Of a stretch of 40,101 nt of DNA, positions 9,287 through 18,441 are shown piece after piece. The notes beneath the pieces are model-generated. The model ran no database searches and was not told where the DNA came from. It saw only the letters and a program-made list of their open reading frames with translations. A program made the position numbers and the translations under genes. The stretch's first letter is position 1, and every line of letters begins with the position of its first letter. The DNA lies in the NCBI GenBank assembly GCA_012512925.1, contig JAAZDE010000021.1:1-40101 (forward strand). Direction: 5' to 3'. The DNA is from Desulfuromonadaceae bacterium. GTDB lineage: Bacteria > Desulfobacterota > Desulfuromonadia > Desulfuromonadales > JAAYDE01.

Positions 9287-10954
9287 CTATTCCAGTGCCG
9301 CCCCCCTGGCGGCGTTCTGTACCAGCAGGGAGTAGCGTTTCAAATATCCCTCCGTAATCTTGGGCCGGAACGGTTTGAGGCTGGTCCGGCGAATGACGAT
9401 TTCCTCGGGGGTCAGATCGGCTTCGAGCAGATGGTCTTCCAGGGAGATGCGAATCCGGTCGCCGTCTTTCAGAAGGGCAATCACTCCACCCTCGGCAGCT
9501 TCGGGGGAGACGTGACCGATGCAGGCGCCCCGTGTTCCTCCGGAGAAACGCCCGTCGGTGATGAGTGCCACGCTTTCTCCCAGGCCCTGTCCCATGATAT
9601 AGGAGGTCGGCGCCAACATCTCCTGCATGCCGGGTCCTCCTTTGGGTCCCTCGTAGCGGATGACAACGACATGCCCCGCCTTGACCCGCCCCGCCAGAAT
9701 CCCCTCACAGGCCTCGGCCTGGCTGTCGAAGATGATGGCTTCCCCTTCGAAGTTCATCATCGACGGAGCCACTCCTGCTTTCTTGACCACCGCTCCCTGT
9801 TCGGCCAGGTTGCCGTAAAGGATCGTCAGGCCGCCGTCGGCGGAATAGGGGTTGTCCAGGGGACGGATGACCTCGCGGTCCCGAACCTGGGCGGAGGCGA
9901 TATTTTCTCCCAGGGACTTTCCGGTCACCGTGATGCAGGCGGGGTCGATCAGGCCGGGTATGGTGGCTATTTCTCCGAGGATGGCACTCACCCCGCCGGC
10001 GCGGTCCACATCCTCGATATGGAAATGGGAGGAGGGAGAGACCTTGCAGATGTTGGGGCAGCGCTCCGAAATGTTGTTGATGCGACCGAGATCGTAGGCC
10101 AACTTCGCCTCATGGGCGATGGCCAGGGTGTGCAGAACAGTGTTGGTGCTGCCTCCCATGGCCATGTCGAGGGCGAAAGCGTTGTCGATGGAAGCAACGG
10201 TGACGATATCGCGTGGAACCGGGCCGCCACTGCCGGCCATCACCACAATGCGCCGCGCCGCGGCGCGGTAGAGTTCCTGCCGGCGCGGGTCGATGGCAAG
10301 GATGGTGCCGTTGCCGGGCAGGGCGATGCCGATGGCTTCGCATAGGCAGTTCATCGAATTGGCGGTAAACATCCCCGAACAGGAGCCGCAACCTGGGCAG
10401 GCGTGCTTTTCGATGGTCTCCAGTTGAGCATCACTGATCTTGCCCCGGCTGTGGACAGCCACTCCCTCGAATACGCTGATGAGATCAAGAACCCGGCCAT
10501 CGGGGCCTTTCCCCGCCGCCATCGGTCCGCCGCTGACAAAGATGGCGGGTATGTTGACCCGCAGAACTCCCATCAGCATGCCGGGAATGATCTTGTCACA
10601 GTTGGGAATGCAGATCAGGCCGTCGAAACAGTGGGCCTTGACCATCGATTCAACGCAGTCGGCAATCAGTTCCCGGCTGGGCAGGGAGTATTTCATCCCG
10701 TCATGCCCCATCGCTATGCCGTCGCAGATGCCGATCGTGTTGAATTCGAAGGGGACTCCTCCCGCCTGGCGAATTTCTTCCTTGACCACGGCGGAAACGC
10801 GATTCAGGTGGACATGGCCGGGGATGATCTCGTTAAAGGAATTGCACACGCCGATGAACGGTTTGCCGAAGTCTTCATCCGTCAAACCGACGGCGCGGAG
10901 GAGACTGCGGTGCGGCGCCCGGATCCAGCCCTCCTTGATCTGATCGCTGTTCAT
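9287..10954 (-). CDS. ilvD: Dihydroxy-acid dehydratase
   Basis: IlvD dehydrates 2,3-dihydroxy-isovalerate or -methylvalerate to the 2-keto acid, the last shared branched-chain step. Iron-sulfur cysteines occur in [19 protein letters not shown] and [18 protein letters not shown]. The C-terminal [19 protein letters not shown] motif is also present. The chosen start [10 protein letters not shown] gives 555 residues, the usual length, with AAAAGGG upstream. The frame extends 35 codons further, but that part crosses the palindrome at 11018-11065 and is not coding. It is the first gene of the ilvDBNC-psd-pssA run. Confidence 0.97.
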   Translation of the reverse strand: MNSDQIKEGWIRAPHRSLLRAVGLTDEDFGKPFIGVCNSFNEIIPGHVHLNRVSAVVKEEIRQAGGVPFEFNTIGICDGIAMGHDGMKYSLPSRELIADCVESMVKAHCFDGLICIPNCDKIIPGMLMGVLRVNIPAIFVSGGPMAAGKGPDGRVLDLISVFEGVAVHSRGKISDAQLETIEKHACPGCGSCSGMFTANSMNCLCEAIGIALPGNGTILAIDPRRQELYRAAARRIVVMAGSGGPVPRDIVTVASIDNAFALDMAMGGSTNTVLHTLAIAHEAKLAYDLGRINNISERCPNICKVSPSSHFHIEDVDRAGGVSAILGEIATIPGLIDPACITVTGKSLGENIASAQVRDREVIRPLDNPYSADGGLTILYGNLAEQGAVVKKAGVAPSMMNFEGEAIIFDSQAEACEGILAGRVKAGHVVVIRYEGPKGGPGMQEMLAPTSYIMGQGLGESVALITDGRFSGGTRGACIGHVSPEAAEGGVIALLKDGDRIRISLEDHLLEADLTPEEIVIRRTSLKPFRPKITEGYLKRYSLLVQNAARGAALE

Positions 10955-11017
10955 GTTTTTTCCCTTTTGAATCGAAAACCCTGGTTGAAAAAATGAGGTT
11001 CTCTTTTCCTTCGGCCA

Positions 11018-11065
11018 TGATAAGTGAAAGGGTTCGGACCAGGGTCCGAACCCTTTCACTTATCA
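11018..11065. repeat. Perfect 23-bp inverted repeat upstream of ilvD
   Basis: The left arm 11018-11040 (ends GGGTTCGGACC) and the right arm 11043-11065 are exact reverse complements over 23 bp with a 2-nt centre. It lies between the DUF465 gene stop and the ilvD start, about 64 nt before the ilvD ATG. Neither strand has a U-tract after it, so it is not a standard intrinsic terminator. In RNA it would form a very stable hairpin. It could be a REP-like element, an mRNA-processing site or a weak terminator. Confidence 0.8.
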
Positions 11066-11083
11066 ATCCAGCCGGAAGAACGG

Positions 11084-11305
11084 TCATCCGTAATAATTCT
11101 TGCGGATGCTTTCCATCTCATCCTTGCCGGCCAGCTTCAGTTTCTGGACGTTTTTCCGCTCCAACTCTTCTTCAGGAGTCAGAAAGCGTTTGCCATCCAG
11201 ACGGGCCAGTTCCTTTTCCAGCAAGAGATGTTCTTCGTATAGTTTGCGGTAACGGGGATTTTCTTCTCTCAACTGCCGGATTAGCTCCATTTCCTTTTCA
11301 TCCAT
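11084..11305 (-). CDS. DUF465 / YdcH-like small coiled-coil protein
   Basis: This 73-residue acidic-basic helical protein has the DUF465 (YdcH) pattern: an N-terminal helix with LIRQLREENPRYRKLYEEH, a central leucine-rich helix (LEKELARLDG) and a C-terminal KLKLAGKDEMESIR segment. The function of the family is not established. The start MDEKEMEL is chosen because GAGGAGG lies 6 nt upstream; the longer frame lacks such a site. It sits about 80 nt after tsaB and ahead of the palindrome. Confidence 0.85.
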   Translation of the reverse strand: MDEKEMELIRQLREENPRYRKLYEEHLLLEKELARLDGKRFLTPEEELERKNVQKLKLAGKDEMESIRKNYYG

Positions 11306-11388
11306 CGAGAACCTCCTCAGCGCCGACTCCTTGCCCATGTTATGGTGCCCCAACAATAAAAAAAACAACCACTTTTGTCAACGGCCAA

Positions 11389-12093
11389 TCATCCCGGCAA
11401 CCTTTTCGCCGCCCAGGCGATTTCCGCCTCGGAAGGGCGGATATAGACAGGGCACAACCGGTCCGGGGCGACGCTTCGTCCCGCCCGGAATTCCTGCCGG
11501 GCCAGCAGTGCGGCGCTGGAAGCCCGTGGCAGATTGGCTGGCGGAGGAGGGAAGCAGGCCCGTTCGCCCATGACCTTTTCGATCAGGGGACGATAGGCGA
11601 CGGCGCCGCTGCCGATGAAAATGGCTTCACCAGAGATGGATGCCAACAATTGCTCCGGCGCCATGACCGTTTCCGCCGCCAACGGCTCGGGGTATCCTTG
11701 CCGACAGTCGAAAGTTCCCGCATAAACCTCGTTTTTGCGAGCGTCGACAATGGACCAGACCGGAACTCGGCAGAAGGGGAGGTGCATGGCCAGGGTCTGC
11801 AGCGAGGAGACCCCCACCACGGGGCGCTGCCGGGCCAGAGCCAACCCCTTGACCGTGGCCAGGCCGACCCGCAGGCCGGTGAAGGAACCGGGGCCGATGA
11901 CTGCTGCAAACAGATCCACATCTGCGATAGCCAGGCCAAGACGGTTGAGCAGGTCGGCCAGTGACGCCATCAGCTGGAGGGTGTGGTGTCCCGAGGCATT
12001 GATAAGAATCTCTCCGAGAAGGCGATCTTCCTCTGACAGGGCAATGCTGCAGCAGGGCGTGGAGGTGTCGATGGTCAAAAGTCGTTCAGCCAC
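11389..12093 (-). CDS. tsaB: tRNA threonylcarbamoyladenosine biosynthesis protein TsaB
   Basis: TsaB is the non-catalytic partner of TsaD (with TsaE) in making t6A37 on ANN-decoding tRNAs in the cytoplasm. The N-terminal ASKHA fold is seen in LLTIDTSTPCCSIAL. The family-typical GPGSFTGLRVGLATVKGLA lies at about 67-85, followed by VVGVSSLQTLA. The length of 234 residues is normal. The start overlaps the rseP stop by 8 nt, so translation is probably coupled. tsaD is not in the window. Confidence 0.95.
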   Translation of the reverse strand: MAERLLTIDTSTPCCSIALSEEDRLLGEILINASGHHTLQLMASLADLLNRLGLAIADVDLFAAVIGPGSFTGLRVGLATVKGLALARQRPVVGVSSLQTLAMHLPFCRVPVWSIVDARKNEVYAGTFDCRQGYPEPLAAETVMAPEQLLASISGEAIFIGSGAVAYRPLIEKVMGERACFPPPPANLPRASSAALLARQEFRAGRSVAPDRLCPVYIRPSEAEIAWAAKRLPG

Positions 12094-13426
12094 TCGCCCC
12101 TCCGAAGAAGAGGCGGACCAGATCGTTGTAGAAGGCCAATCCCATCAGCAGCAGCAGCAAGATGAGACCGGCCTGTTGGGCCAACTCGCGGGTGCGCAGG
12201 GACAGCGGCCGGCGGATCAATATCTCACAGAAATTGAAGAAAATATGGCCTCCGTCCAGAACAGGGATCGGCAGCAGGTTGAGAATGCCGAGCTGGATGC
12301 TCAGGAAGGCCAGAATCGACAGGATACTGGTGAAATCGGTCTGGGCGGCATGGCCGGCCATCTGGACGACGGTGATCGGTCCGCCGATGTTTTTGGCCGA
12401 CACCTCGCCGAAAAGCAGTTTCTTGATGAAGAGGAAGGTGAGTTCGATCAGATCCCAGGTTCTGGAGGCTCCTTCCCGGATTGAATCGCCCAGGCCGAAA
12501 CGTTTGGTGACGGTTTCCTGAAGGGGGGCGATGCCGATCAGAAAAAGGGAAGATGAGTCCCGTTCTTCCTTTTCCGCCCAGATGGTGAACTCGATACGTT
12601 CTCCTTCCCTCTCGACCAGATATCGGCCCGGTTTTTCATTCAGATCCTGGACGATCGTCCTGATTTCATACCAGGAATCGATTTTCCGCCCATTGATGGC
12701 CAGAATCAGATCACCGACCTTCATTCCCGCTTTGGCCGCGGCGCGTCCCGGTACCAGGGCGCCGACACGGGCTTCCTGCAGGGGGAGCAGGCCAAGGGAC
12801 TGTAATCCTTCCAGCCCCCCATCCCTGGGGTTTGCCAGGGGGACAGCGGCTTCCTCTCCACCCCGCTGCACGGTAAACCGCAATGGGGCGCCAAGGTGGG
12901 AAAGAACCGCTTTTTCGGCCGATTCCCAGGAAGTCACGTGAATATCGTTGACCGCGGTGATGCAGTCCCCCGTCCGAAAGCCGGCGTCGATGGCCTGGGA
13001 TCCAGCCGCCACATAACCGATGCAGGGGGGCTTTTCAAGAAAAGCCGGCATCGGTACGCCGATCAGGTAAGCCCAAGGGAGGAGCAGAAAGGGGAACAAC
13101 AGGTTCATTGCCGGCCCCGCCAGTACGATGAGGGTCCTTCGCCAGGGAGACTTGGCGGCAAAGGAGCGTTTTTCATCGCCGGGCAGAAGTTCGAGATTTT
13201 CATCCTCCTTTTCCGGATTCTCTCCCAGCATCTGGACGTACCCGCCCAGAGGCACGGCGCAGATCATGTATTCCGTTTCTCCCCATTTTCGCGAAAGCAG
13301 ACGGGGACCGAATCCGAGTGAAAATTTGAGAACTTTTACGTTCATGAATTTGGCGACGCAAAAATGGCCGAGTTCATGAATGAAAATCAACACCCCCAGC
13401 ATGAGGATACCGGCGAGAATGGTCAT
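12086..13426 (-). CDS. rseP: RseP site-2 intramembrane metalloprotease
   Basis: RseP cleaves transmembrane substrates inside the inner membrane; in E. coli this releases sigma-E from its anti-sigma factor and clears signal peptides. The zinc site HELGH is in the first membrane segment (about residues 18-22). The second metal motif NLLPIPVLDGGH lies near 388-399. Two PDZ domains lie between (about 120-190 and 205-280, GMKVGDLILAINGRKI in the second). At 446 residues it has the full two-PDZ architecture. It overlaps dxr by one base (TAATG) and tsaB by 8 bases. Confidence 0.96.
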   Translation of the reverse strand: MTILAGILMLGVLIFIHELGHFCVAKFMNVKVLKFSLGFGPRLLSRKWGETEYMICAVPLGGYVQMLGENPEKEDENLELLPGDEKRSFAAKSPWRRTLIVLAGPAMNLLFPFLLLPWAYLIGVPMPAFLEKPPCIGYVAAGSQAIDAGFRTGDCITAVNDIHVTSWESAEKAVLSHLGAPLRFTVQRGGEEAAVPLANPRDGGLEGLQSLGLLPLQEARVGALVPGRAAAKAGMKVGDLILAINGRKIDSWYEIRTIVQDLNEKPGRYLVEREGERIEFTIWAEKEERDSSSLFLIGIAPLQETVTKRFGLGDSIREGASRTWDLIELTFLFIKKLLFGEVSAKNIGGPITVVQMAGHAAQTDFTSILSILAFLSIQLGILNLLPIPVLDGGHIFFNFCEILIRRPLSLRTRELAQQAGLILLLLLMGLAFYNDLVRLFFGGASG

Positions 13427-14595
13427 TACAAACCCTCCACTTTGGCGGTGCTGGAAATCATGGCGGCGGTTTCCCTTCCCCAGCGGTCCGCTTCGAGAAC
13501 CGCTTCCAGTTTTTGTATGGGGACGGCCTCATGCCGTTCCAGGGTGAGGCGGATGATCGTCGGGATATCCATGAAGGTGATCTCCCCCCGCAGAAAGCAC
13601 TCTACGGCGACTTCGTTGGCGGCATTGAGAACCGCCGGGGCGGTGCCCCCGCGCCGCAGAGCTTCGTAAGCCAAGCCCAGACAGGGGAAACGCCGCGGAT
13701 CCACCTCGAGGAAGGTCAGTTTTCCCATTGCGCAGAGATCAAGAGGTGGCAGGTCGAGTGGAATCCTCTCCGGACAGCAAAGGGCATAGGCGATAGGGGT
13801 CTTCATATCGGGGATCCCCATTTGGGCGATGACTGCCCCGTCGATGTACTCGACCATGGAGTGGACGACGCTTTGGGGGTGAATATGGACATCGATTTTC
13901 TCTGCCGGCAGGTCGAAAAGCCAACGGGCTTCGATGACCTCCAGCCCCTTGTTCATCATGGTGGCGGAATCGATGGTGATCTTTTTCCCCATGTGCCAAT
14001 TGGGATGAACCAGGGCCGCGGCGGGGGTCACTTCACGCATCCTGTCCAGCGGCATTTCCCGGAAGGGTCCCCCCGATGCAGTGAGAATCAGGCGACGGAC
14101 ATCTCCTTTGCGGTGCCCCTGAAGGGACTGGAAAATGGCCGAATGCTCGCTGTCAACGGGCAAAAGATGGACGTTGCGACGCCGCACCCGTTCCATGATC
14201 AGGGGGCCGGCGGCTACCAGGGTTTCCTTGTTGGCCAGGGCCACATCCTTGCCCGCCTCAATGGCGGCCAGGGTGGGAATCAGTCCGGCTGAGCCGACAA
14301 TGGCCGAGATCACCATGTCGGCCTCATCATGGCTGGCACAGGCCACCAACCCCGCTATGCCGAAGAGAATCTCCGTCCCGGTGTCCTTAAGGCGCTCTTT
14401 TAGCCTTGCCGCCCGTTCCTCGTCAGGGACTGCCACCCTTAGGGGCGAAAACCGGCGGACCTGGTCGGCCAGCAGGTCGAGATTGTGATTGCCGGTGAGG
14501 GCCGTCACCCGGAACCGGTCGGAATGGGCGGCGACGATCTCCAGAGCGCTGGAGCCGATAGAACCGGTGCTGCCGAGAATGGCTAAATTCTTCAT
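13426..14595 (-). CDS. dxr: 1-deoxy-D-xylulose 5-phosphate reductoisomerase
   Basis: Dxr converts DXP to 2-C-methyl-D-erythritol 4-phosphate with NADPH, the committed step of the MEP isoprenoid pathway. The N-terminal NADPH motif is [17 protein letters not shown]. The active-site stretch [14 protein letters not shown] carries the acidic metal ligands, and [21 protein letters not shown] is the substrate-binding block. The length of 389 residues is standard. It follows cdsA by 25 nt and shares one base with rseP. The uppS-cdsA-dxr-rseP order is widely conserved in proteobacteria. Confidence 0.97.
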   Translation of the reverse strand: MKNLAILGSTGSIGSSALEIVAAHSDRFRVTALTGNHNLDLLADQVRRFSPLRVAVPDEERAARLKERLKDTGTEILFGIAGLVACASHDEADMVISAIVGSAGLIPTLAAIEAGKDVALANKETLVAAGPLIMERVRRRNVHLLPVDSEHSAIFQSLQGHRKGDVRRLILTASGGPFREMPLDRMREVTPAAALVHPNWHMGKKITIDSATMMNKGLEVIEARWLFDLPAEKIDVHIHPQSVVHSMVEYIDGAVIAQMGIPDMKTPIAYALCCPERIPLDLPPLDLCAMGKLTFLEVDPRRFPCLGLAYEALRRGGTAPAVLNAANEVAVECFLRGEITFMDIPTIIRLTLERHEAVPIQKLEAVLEADRWGRETAAMISSTAKVEGL

Positions 14596-14620
14596 GGAAT
14601 GGTGTCAATCCGCGGTCGAA

Positions 14621-15418
14621 TCATCCAACGACCAGCCATGCGTAGTAATAGACTGCGGGAAAAGAGAAAAGGAGACTGTCAAGGCGGTCGAGAAGTCCCC
14701 CATGGCCGGGAATGACGAAGCCGGAATCCTTTACGCCGTAGCTTCGTTTTATCATCGACTCGAAAAGATCCCCCACCGGTCCCAGCACTCCCAGCAGAAG
14801 CCCCAAGGGAAGGCAATCGATCAGGTCCAGGGAGGGGAAGAAAACCGCCCTAGCGAAAAAAACAGCGGCCACGCTGCCAGCGATTCCCCCGACCAGACCT
14901 TCCCAGCTTTTCTTGGGGCTGATGGCCGGGTAAAGACGGTGACGGCCAAAAGCCGAGCCGACAAAATAGGCTGCGGAATCATTGACCATGATCGCCATCA
15001 AGGTCAGAAAAATCCATTGTCTCCCCGCTGCCAGATCGACAAGCAGGTTCAGATGCCCCAGAAGAAAAGGGATATATAAAAAGCCGAAGAGGATCAATCC
15101 CAACTGTTCGATGACCGTGGCCAGATCCTGGAAGCGGAAAAGAAAAAGAATCGCGGCAAGGACAAAGAGGAATGTCCAGATTCCCCAAGGGAGACCACTT
15201 TCCTGCCATTGGGGGAGCCAGACAAGCAAGGAACCGCTGATTACCGCCAGCACTTTCTCCACCCTCCGCTGGTTTGGAAGGCAGATCGAATAAAACTCGA
15301 AAAGCCCCCAACCGGCCGACACCATGACGATTCCGCCGAACCATGGCTGGGGCGTGAAGGCGATCAGAAAAATCAGCAGCGGTATGGCCACCAGAGCGGT
15401 CACTATCCGTTGTTTGAT
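14621..15418 (-). CDS. cdsA: Phosphatidate cytidylyltransferase, apparent ATC start
   Basis: CdsA makes CDP-diacylglycerol from phosphatidate and CTP in the inner membrane. It is a polytopic protein with the C-terminal family signature: SPKKSWEGLVGG, GPVGDLFESMIKRSYGVKDSG and PGHGGLLDRLDSLL with its acidic metal ligands. No ATG exists at the expected N-terminus. The first standard in-frame start is GTG at 15403, but it is 20 nt from the only ribosome binding site, AGGGAGG at 15430-15424. An ATC codon at 15418-15416 sits 5 nt after that site and would give M-KQRIVTALVAIPLL, the expected family start. I annotate from ATC; the conservative model is 14621-15403. Confidence 0.85.
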   Translation of the reverse strand: MKQRIVTALVAIPLLIFLIAFTPQPWFGGIVMVSAGWGLFEFYSICLPNQRRVEKVLAVISGSLLVWLPQWQESGLPWGIWTFLFVLAAILFLFRFQDLATVIEQLGLILFGFLYIPFLLGHLNLLVDLAAGRQWIFLTLMAIMVNDSAAYFVGSAFGRHRLYPAISPKKSWEGLVGGIAGSVAAVFFARAVFFPSLDLIDCLPLGLLLGVLGPVGDLFESMIKRSYGVKDSGFVIPGHGGLLDRLDSLLFSFPAVYYYAWLVVG

Positions 15419-15420
15419 GG

Positions 15421-16158
15421 CTACCTCCCTCCGACGGAAAGGCCCTTTTCCGTTTTTGCGCGGAGCAGTCCGAAGCGCCGTTTGCGCCGGGAAAATTCCT
15501 CAAAGGCGGCCCTGAGTTCCGTTCCTCCGAATTCGGGCCAATGGGCCTCGGAAAAGACCAATTCGCTGTAGGCGAGCTGCCAGAGGAGGAAGTTGCTGAT
15601 CCGTTTTTCACCGCTGGTGCGGATCAAAAGGTCAGGGTCGGGCAGGTCAGCGGTATCGAGCCGGCCGGAAAAGGTATTCTCATCGATGTCCTGGGAATCG
15701 AGCCGTCCTTCCTCAATTTCCACGGCCAGGCGGCGCGCGGCACGTGCGATCTCGTCACGCCCGCCATAGGAGAGGGCCAGGGTCAGGACCATCTCATGGC
15801 AGTCGGCCGTCTTCTTTCTGGCCGCCGTGATTTCCTGCCGGACTGCCTCCGGCAGCCGCTGCATATCGCCGATGACATTGAAACGAATCCCGTTGGCCAC
15901 CATCTGCGGCGTCTCTTCCCTCAAAAACTGCTCCAGAAGGCGCATCAGAGCTTCGACCTCGCCACGGGGTCTGCCCCAGTTTTCGGTGCTGAATGCGTAA
16001 AGGGTCAGATAGCCAACCCCCAGCCGGCGGCACTCCTCCACGACACGGCGCACGCTTTTGGCGCCCTCCCGGTGACCGGCGATGCGGGGCAGCATCCGCT
16101 TTTCGGCCCAGCGGCCGTTTCCGTCCATGATAATGGCGAGATGATATGGAATATCCAT
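15421..16158 (-). CDS. uppS: Isoprenyl transferase (undecaprenyl diphosphate synthase)
   Basis: UppS elongates farnesyl diphosphate with eight isopentenyl units to the C55 lipid carrier of peptidoglycan and O-antigen synthesis. The first conserved region IIMDGNGRWAEKR contains the catalytic Asp and the phosphate loop, followed by GHREGAKSVRRVVEEC. LYAFSTENWGRP and the C-terminal DLLIRTSGEKRISNFLLWQLAYSEL are also present. The ATG at 16158 gives 245 residues; AGGTGG lies 8 nt upstream and overlaps the GTG codons that would extend the frame by four. Its stop is 2 nt from the cdsA ATC. pyrH and frr, the usual upstream genes, are absent here. Confidence 0.96.
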   Translation of the reverse strand: MDIPYHLAIIMDGNGRWAEKRMLPRIAGHREGAKSVRRVVEECRRLGVGYLTLYAFSTENWGRPRGEVEALMRLLEQFLREETPQMVANGIRFNVIGDMQRLPEAVRQEITAARKKTADCHEMVLTLALSYGGRDEIARAARRLAVEIEEGRLDSQDIDENTFSGRLDTADLPDPDLLIRTSGEKRISNFLLWQLAYSELVFSEAHWPEFGGTELRAAFEEFSRRKRRFGLLRAKTEKGLSVGGR

Positions 16159-16287
16159 GGAAGACACCACCTTGAAATCTTCTAAACGGTTAAAGCTAAC
16201 ACGAAAAACCTTGACCTAGCAAGGGCGCGAATCATCCTGGGGAGAGGCTCTTCTCCAAGGCTTTCCGCCGCGTTCCAAAAAAATAAT

Positions 16288-16315
16288 TTGCCGGCGGGAG
16301 GGGTTTTGATATAGT
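16288..16315 (+). promoter_or_regulatory. Possible sigma-70 promoter of the Bax-like gene
   Basis: TTGCCG (16288-16293) and TATAGT (16310-16315) are 16 nt apart. If used, transcription would start around 16321, after the first in-frame ATG (16319). That favours the downstream ATG at 16385 for the Bax-like protein. Confidence 0.45.
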
Positions 16316-16384
16316 TTTATGACGGATCTCCGGTTCTCAAGGGTTGCGGTTAGTCCCCGAAAAAAAAGAGAGCCTGGTTTTTTT

Positions 16385-17311
16385 ATGAGATTATTCGCCC
16401 TTTGGAAAATTTTCCCAGCGACTGTTTTCTGCCTCGCGGCATTGATGACAGGCGACATCCTGCTCTCTCGCGACGATGGTAACTTTCGAGAGGAGGCCTT
16501 GGTACGCCCGAAAGTCGTCACCCTCCGCAGCCATGAGCAGGCCAAGAACCTCTTTTCCGCCCTCAACTACAATTGGAAAACAGCTGGAGAATTTGCTCCC
16601 TCTCTTCTGCTGACCTCACTTCCCCCCGACCTGGATCGCATCTCCGATGTCGCTGAAAAAAAACGTATTTTTTTCCTGGCGATGCTTCCGGCGGCGCTGT
16701 TGGCCAATCAGGAAATCGCTCTGCACAGGGAACGTCTGATCAATCTGTTCCGTCGCTTTGACGAAGGGGTTCAGCTTTTCGAAGAAGAGATGGAGTTCGT
16801 CGAGATCCTGGCCCGCGACTACAAGGTTTCCGGGGATCCTCTCACTTCTCGTGAACAACGGGCAAGTCTTTTGAAAAGGGTGGATATCATACCGCCGGCC
16901 CTGATTCTGGCCCAGGCGGCCTGCGAATCGGGCTATGGCACCTCGCGTTTTTCCAAAATGGGCAACAACATTTTCGGGGAATGGAGTTTTGTTCCGGGAA
17001 CCGGAATGGTACCGAAGAAGCGGCCGGAAGGGGCCAGTTACGAGGTAAGACGCTTCAACTCCCTCTTTGAGTCGGTCCGCTCCTATCTCAACAACCTCAA
17101 TACCCACAGGGCCTATGCTGAACTCCGCGATATCCGCTCCCGTTTGCGTTCCAAGGGGGCGGATTTAAGAGGAGACAAACTCGCCGAAGGCTTGCGGCTC
17201 TATTCCACTCAACGCGGCAGATACGTGGACCATATCCGGAAAATCATCCATCACAACGAACTTTTCCGCTTTTCTGAGACGCAATTGCTGTTCTTCAGAT
17301 TCCAGGTGTAG
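16385..17311 (+). CDS. Bax-like secreted glucosaminidase-domain protein
   Basis: The 308-residue protein begins with a signal or anchor segment (MRLFALWKIFPATVFCLAALM) and ends in a Bax/FlgJ-type glucosaminidase domain of the GH73 class. The catalytic-Glu region AQAACESGYGTSRFSKMGNNIFGEW lies at about residues 175-200 of this start. Such enzymes cut peptidoglycan glycan strands; E. coli Bax is the nearest named relative. The in-frame ATG at 16319 would add 22 residues but overlaps the likely promoter. It is the only plus-strand gene between 4 and 31 kb, divergent from uppS and convergent with the deacetylase. No partner is evident. Confidence 0.88.
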   Translation: MRLFALWKIFPATVFCLAALMTGDILLSRDDGNFREEALVRPKVVTLRSHEQAKNLFSALNYNWKTAGEFAPSLLLTSLPPDLDRISDVAEKKRIFFLAMLPAALLANQEIALHRERLINLFRRFDEGVQLFEEEMEFVEILARDYKVSGDPLTSREQRASLLKRVDIIPPALILAQAACESGYGTSRFSKMGNNIFGEWSFVPGTGMVPKKRPEGASYEVRRFNSLFESVRSYLNNLNTHRAYAELRDIRSRLRSKGADLRGDKLAEGLRLYSTQRGRYVDHIRKIIHHNELFRFSETQLLFFRFQV

Positions 17312-17361
17312 TATCTCCCGGGAACTTCATTCAGCAACCATTTTCCCTTGTGACGACCCCG

Positions 17362-18441
17362 TCAACCGTACCCGGCTCCACTCGCTACCCTCCCCTTTTT
17401 TATCCACAAATGGCTGAACCAATACCATTCTTTCCCATCCCTGGAAGGAGCGGTCAGAACATAGGTGGTGCGCCGTGAAGTGAGCGGTTTGCCGGCGAGG
17501 ATCAATCTCCGCTCCGGAAAACCGGGAACCTTTTGGATGACAACCGACTCCCTGCCGCCGACATAACAGCGGAGGCGGGAGAGGTCGGCGTCGGATGAGG
17601 TGATTTGCAGCTGCAGGGAAGGCGGATTGTCGCTGCCCAGCAAAGGGCTCGGAGGATCGATCACGGTGACGGGCAAGGGGCGCATCCGGAGTTTGATGAG
17701 AAAATTATCGGGATTTCCATAGCTGGCCCCCATGGCAAAGCGGGGAATAAGAAAGGGGTCGGTTGCCTGGTCGACGGTTCCCGAGTGCTGGACAACCGCT
17801 CCGGAAAATCCGCATCGAACAAGAAGATCGACGACTTCCGGAACGTATTCTCCGAAAGGATAGGAAAAGAGGCGCGGTTCGATACCCAGGTTTTTTCTGA
17901 AGAGAGTCTGGGCGCAGGCGATGTCTTTTTCGATGCGCTTGAGCCATTCCTCCTCCGATTCGTTTTCCCTTCTGTCGACAAGGTAGTCGTGACCATGGGT
18001 GTGGTTGCCGATTTCGATCCCCTCGGCGGCCAGAGAAGTCAAATCCCGCCAGGTCAGGTAACCGGTTTTGCCGATGCTGCCGGTACTCACAAAAAGAGTC
18101 GCCGGGAAACCGTAACGGCGCAGCAGGGGCATGGCGCCGCTCAGGAAGGTGTCATAACCGTCGTCCACCGTCAGTACCGCGCAACGCTCGGGAAGGAGGC
18201 TGTTCGAGCGCAGACGCCGCACCACCTCGCCCAAAGGCAGGACGACGACTTTTTCCTGCTTCAGGATTTCCAGATGAGCGGCAAAGTCGTCCAGGGAAAT
18301 GTTGGTGGAGGGGTAACGGGAATCGCCGAAGCGGTGATAGACGAAGATATTCACCCATCCGGCCGCGGATGTTTCCGCAACCAGAAGAAAAAAGAGGATG
18401 AAAAGCAAAAGGCCGATTCGGCGCAGGGAGTCAGTTGGCAA
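17362..18441 (-). CDS. Secreted polysaccharide deacetylase family protein
   Basis: The 359-residue protein has a signal peptide (LLLFILFFLLVAETSAAG) and a NodB-type carbohydrate esterase 4 domain. The catalytic base pair is in LTVDDGYDTF and the zinc histidines in IGNHTHGH; RLFSYPFGEY follows. A C-terminal beta-rich extension (about 250-359) carries no recognised motif and may be an Ig-like carbohydrate-binding module. The family removes acetyl groups from peptidoglycan, chitin-like or exopolysaccharide GlcNAc. The substrate cannot be told here. Its start overlaps the 3' end of the SpoT-like gene by 11 nt. Confidence 0.9.
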   Translation of the reverse strand: MPTDSLRRIGLLLFILFFLLVAETSAAGWVNIFVYHRFGDSRYPSTNISLDDFAAHLEILKQEKVVVLPLGEVVRRLRSNSLLPERCAVLTVDDGYDTFLSGAMPLLRRYGFPATLFVSTGSIGKTGYLTWRDLTSLAAEGIEIGNHTHGHDYLVDRRENESEEEWLKRIEKDIACAQTLFRKNLGIEPRLFSYPFGEYVPEVVDLLVRCGFSGAVVQHSGTVDQATDPFLIPRFAMGASYGNPDNFLIKLRMRPLPVTVIDPPSPLLGSDNPPSLQLQITSSDADLSRLRCYVGGRESVVIQKVPGFPERRLILAGKPLTSRRTTYVLTAPSRDGKEWYWFSHLWIKKGRVASGAGYG

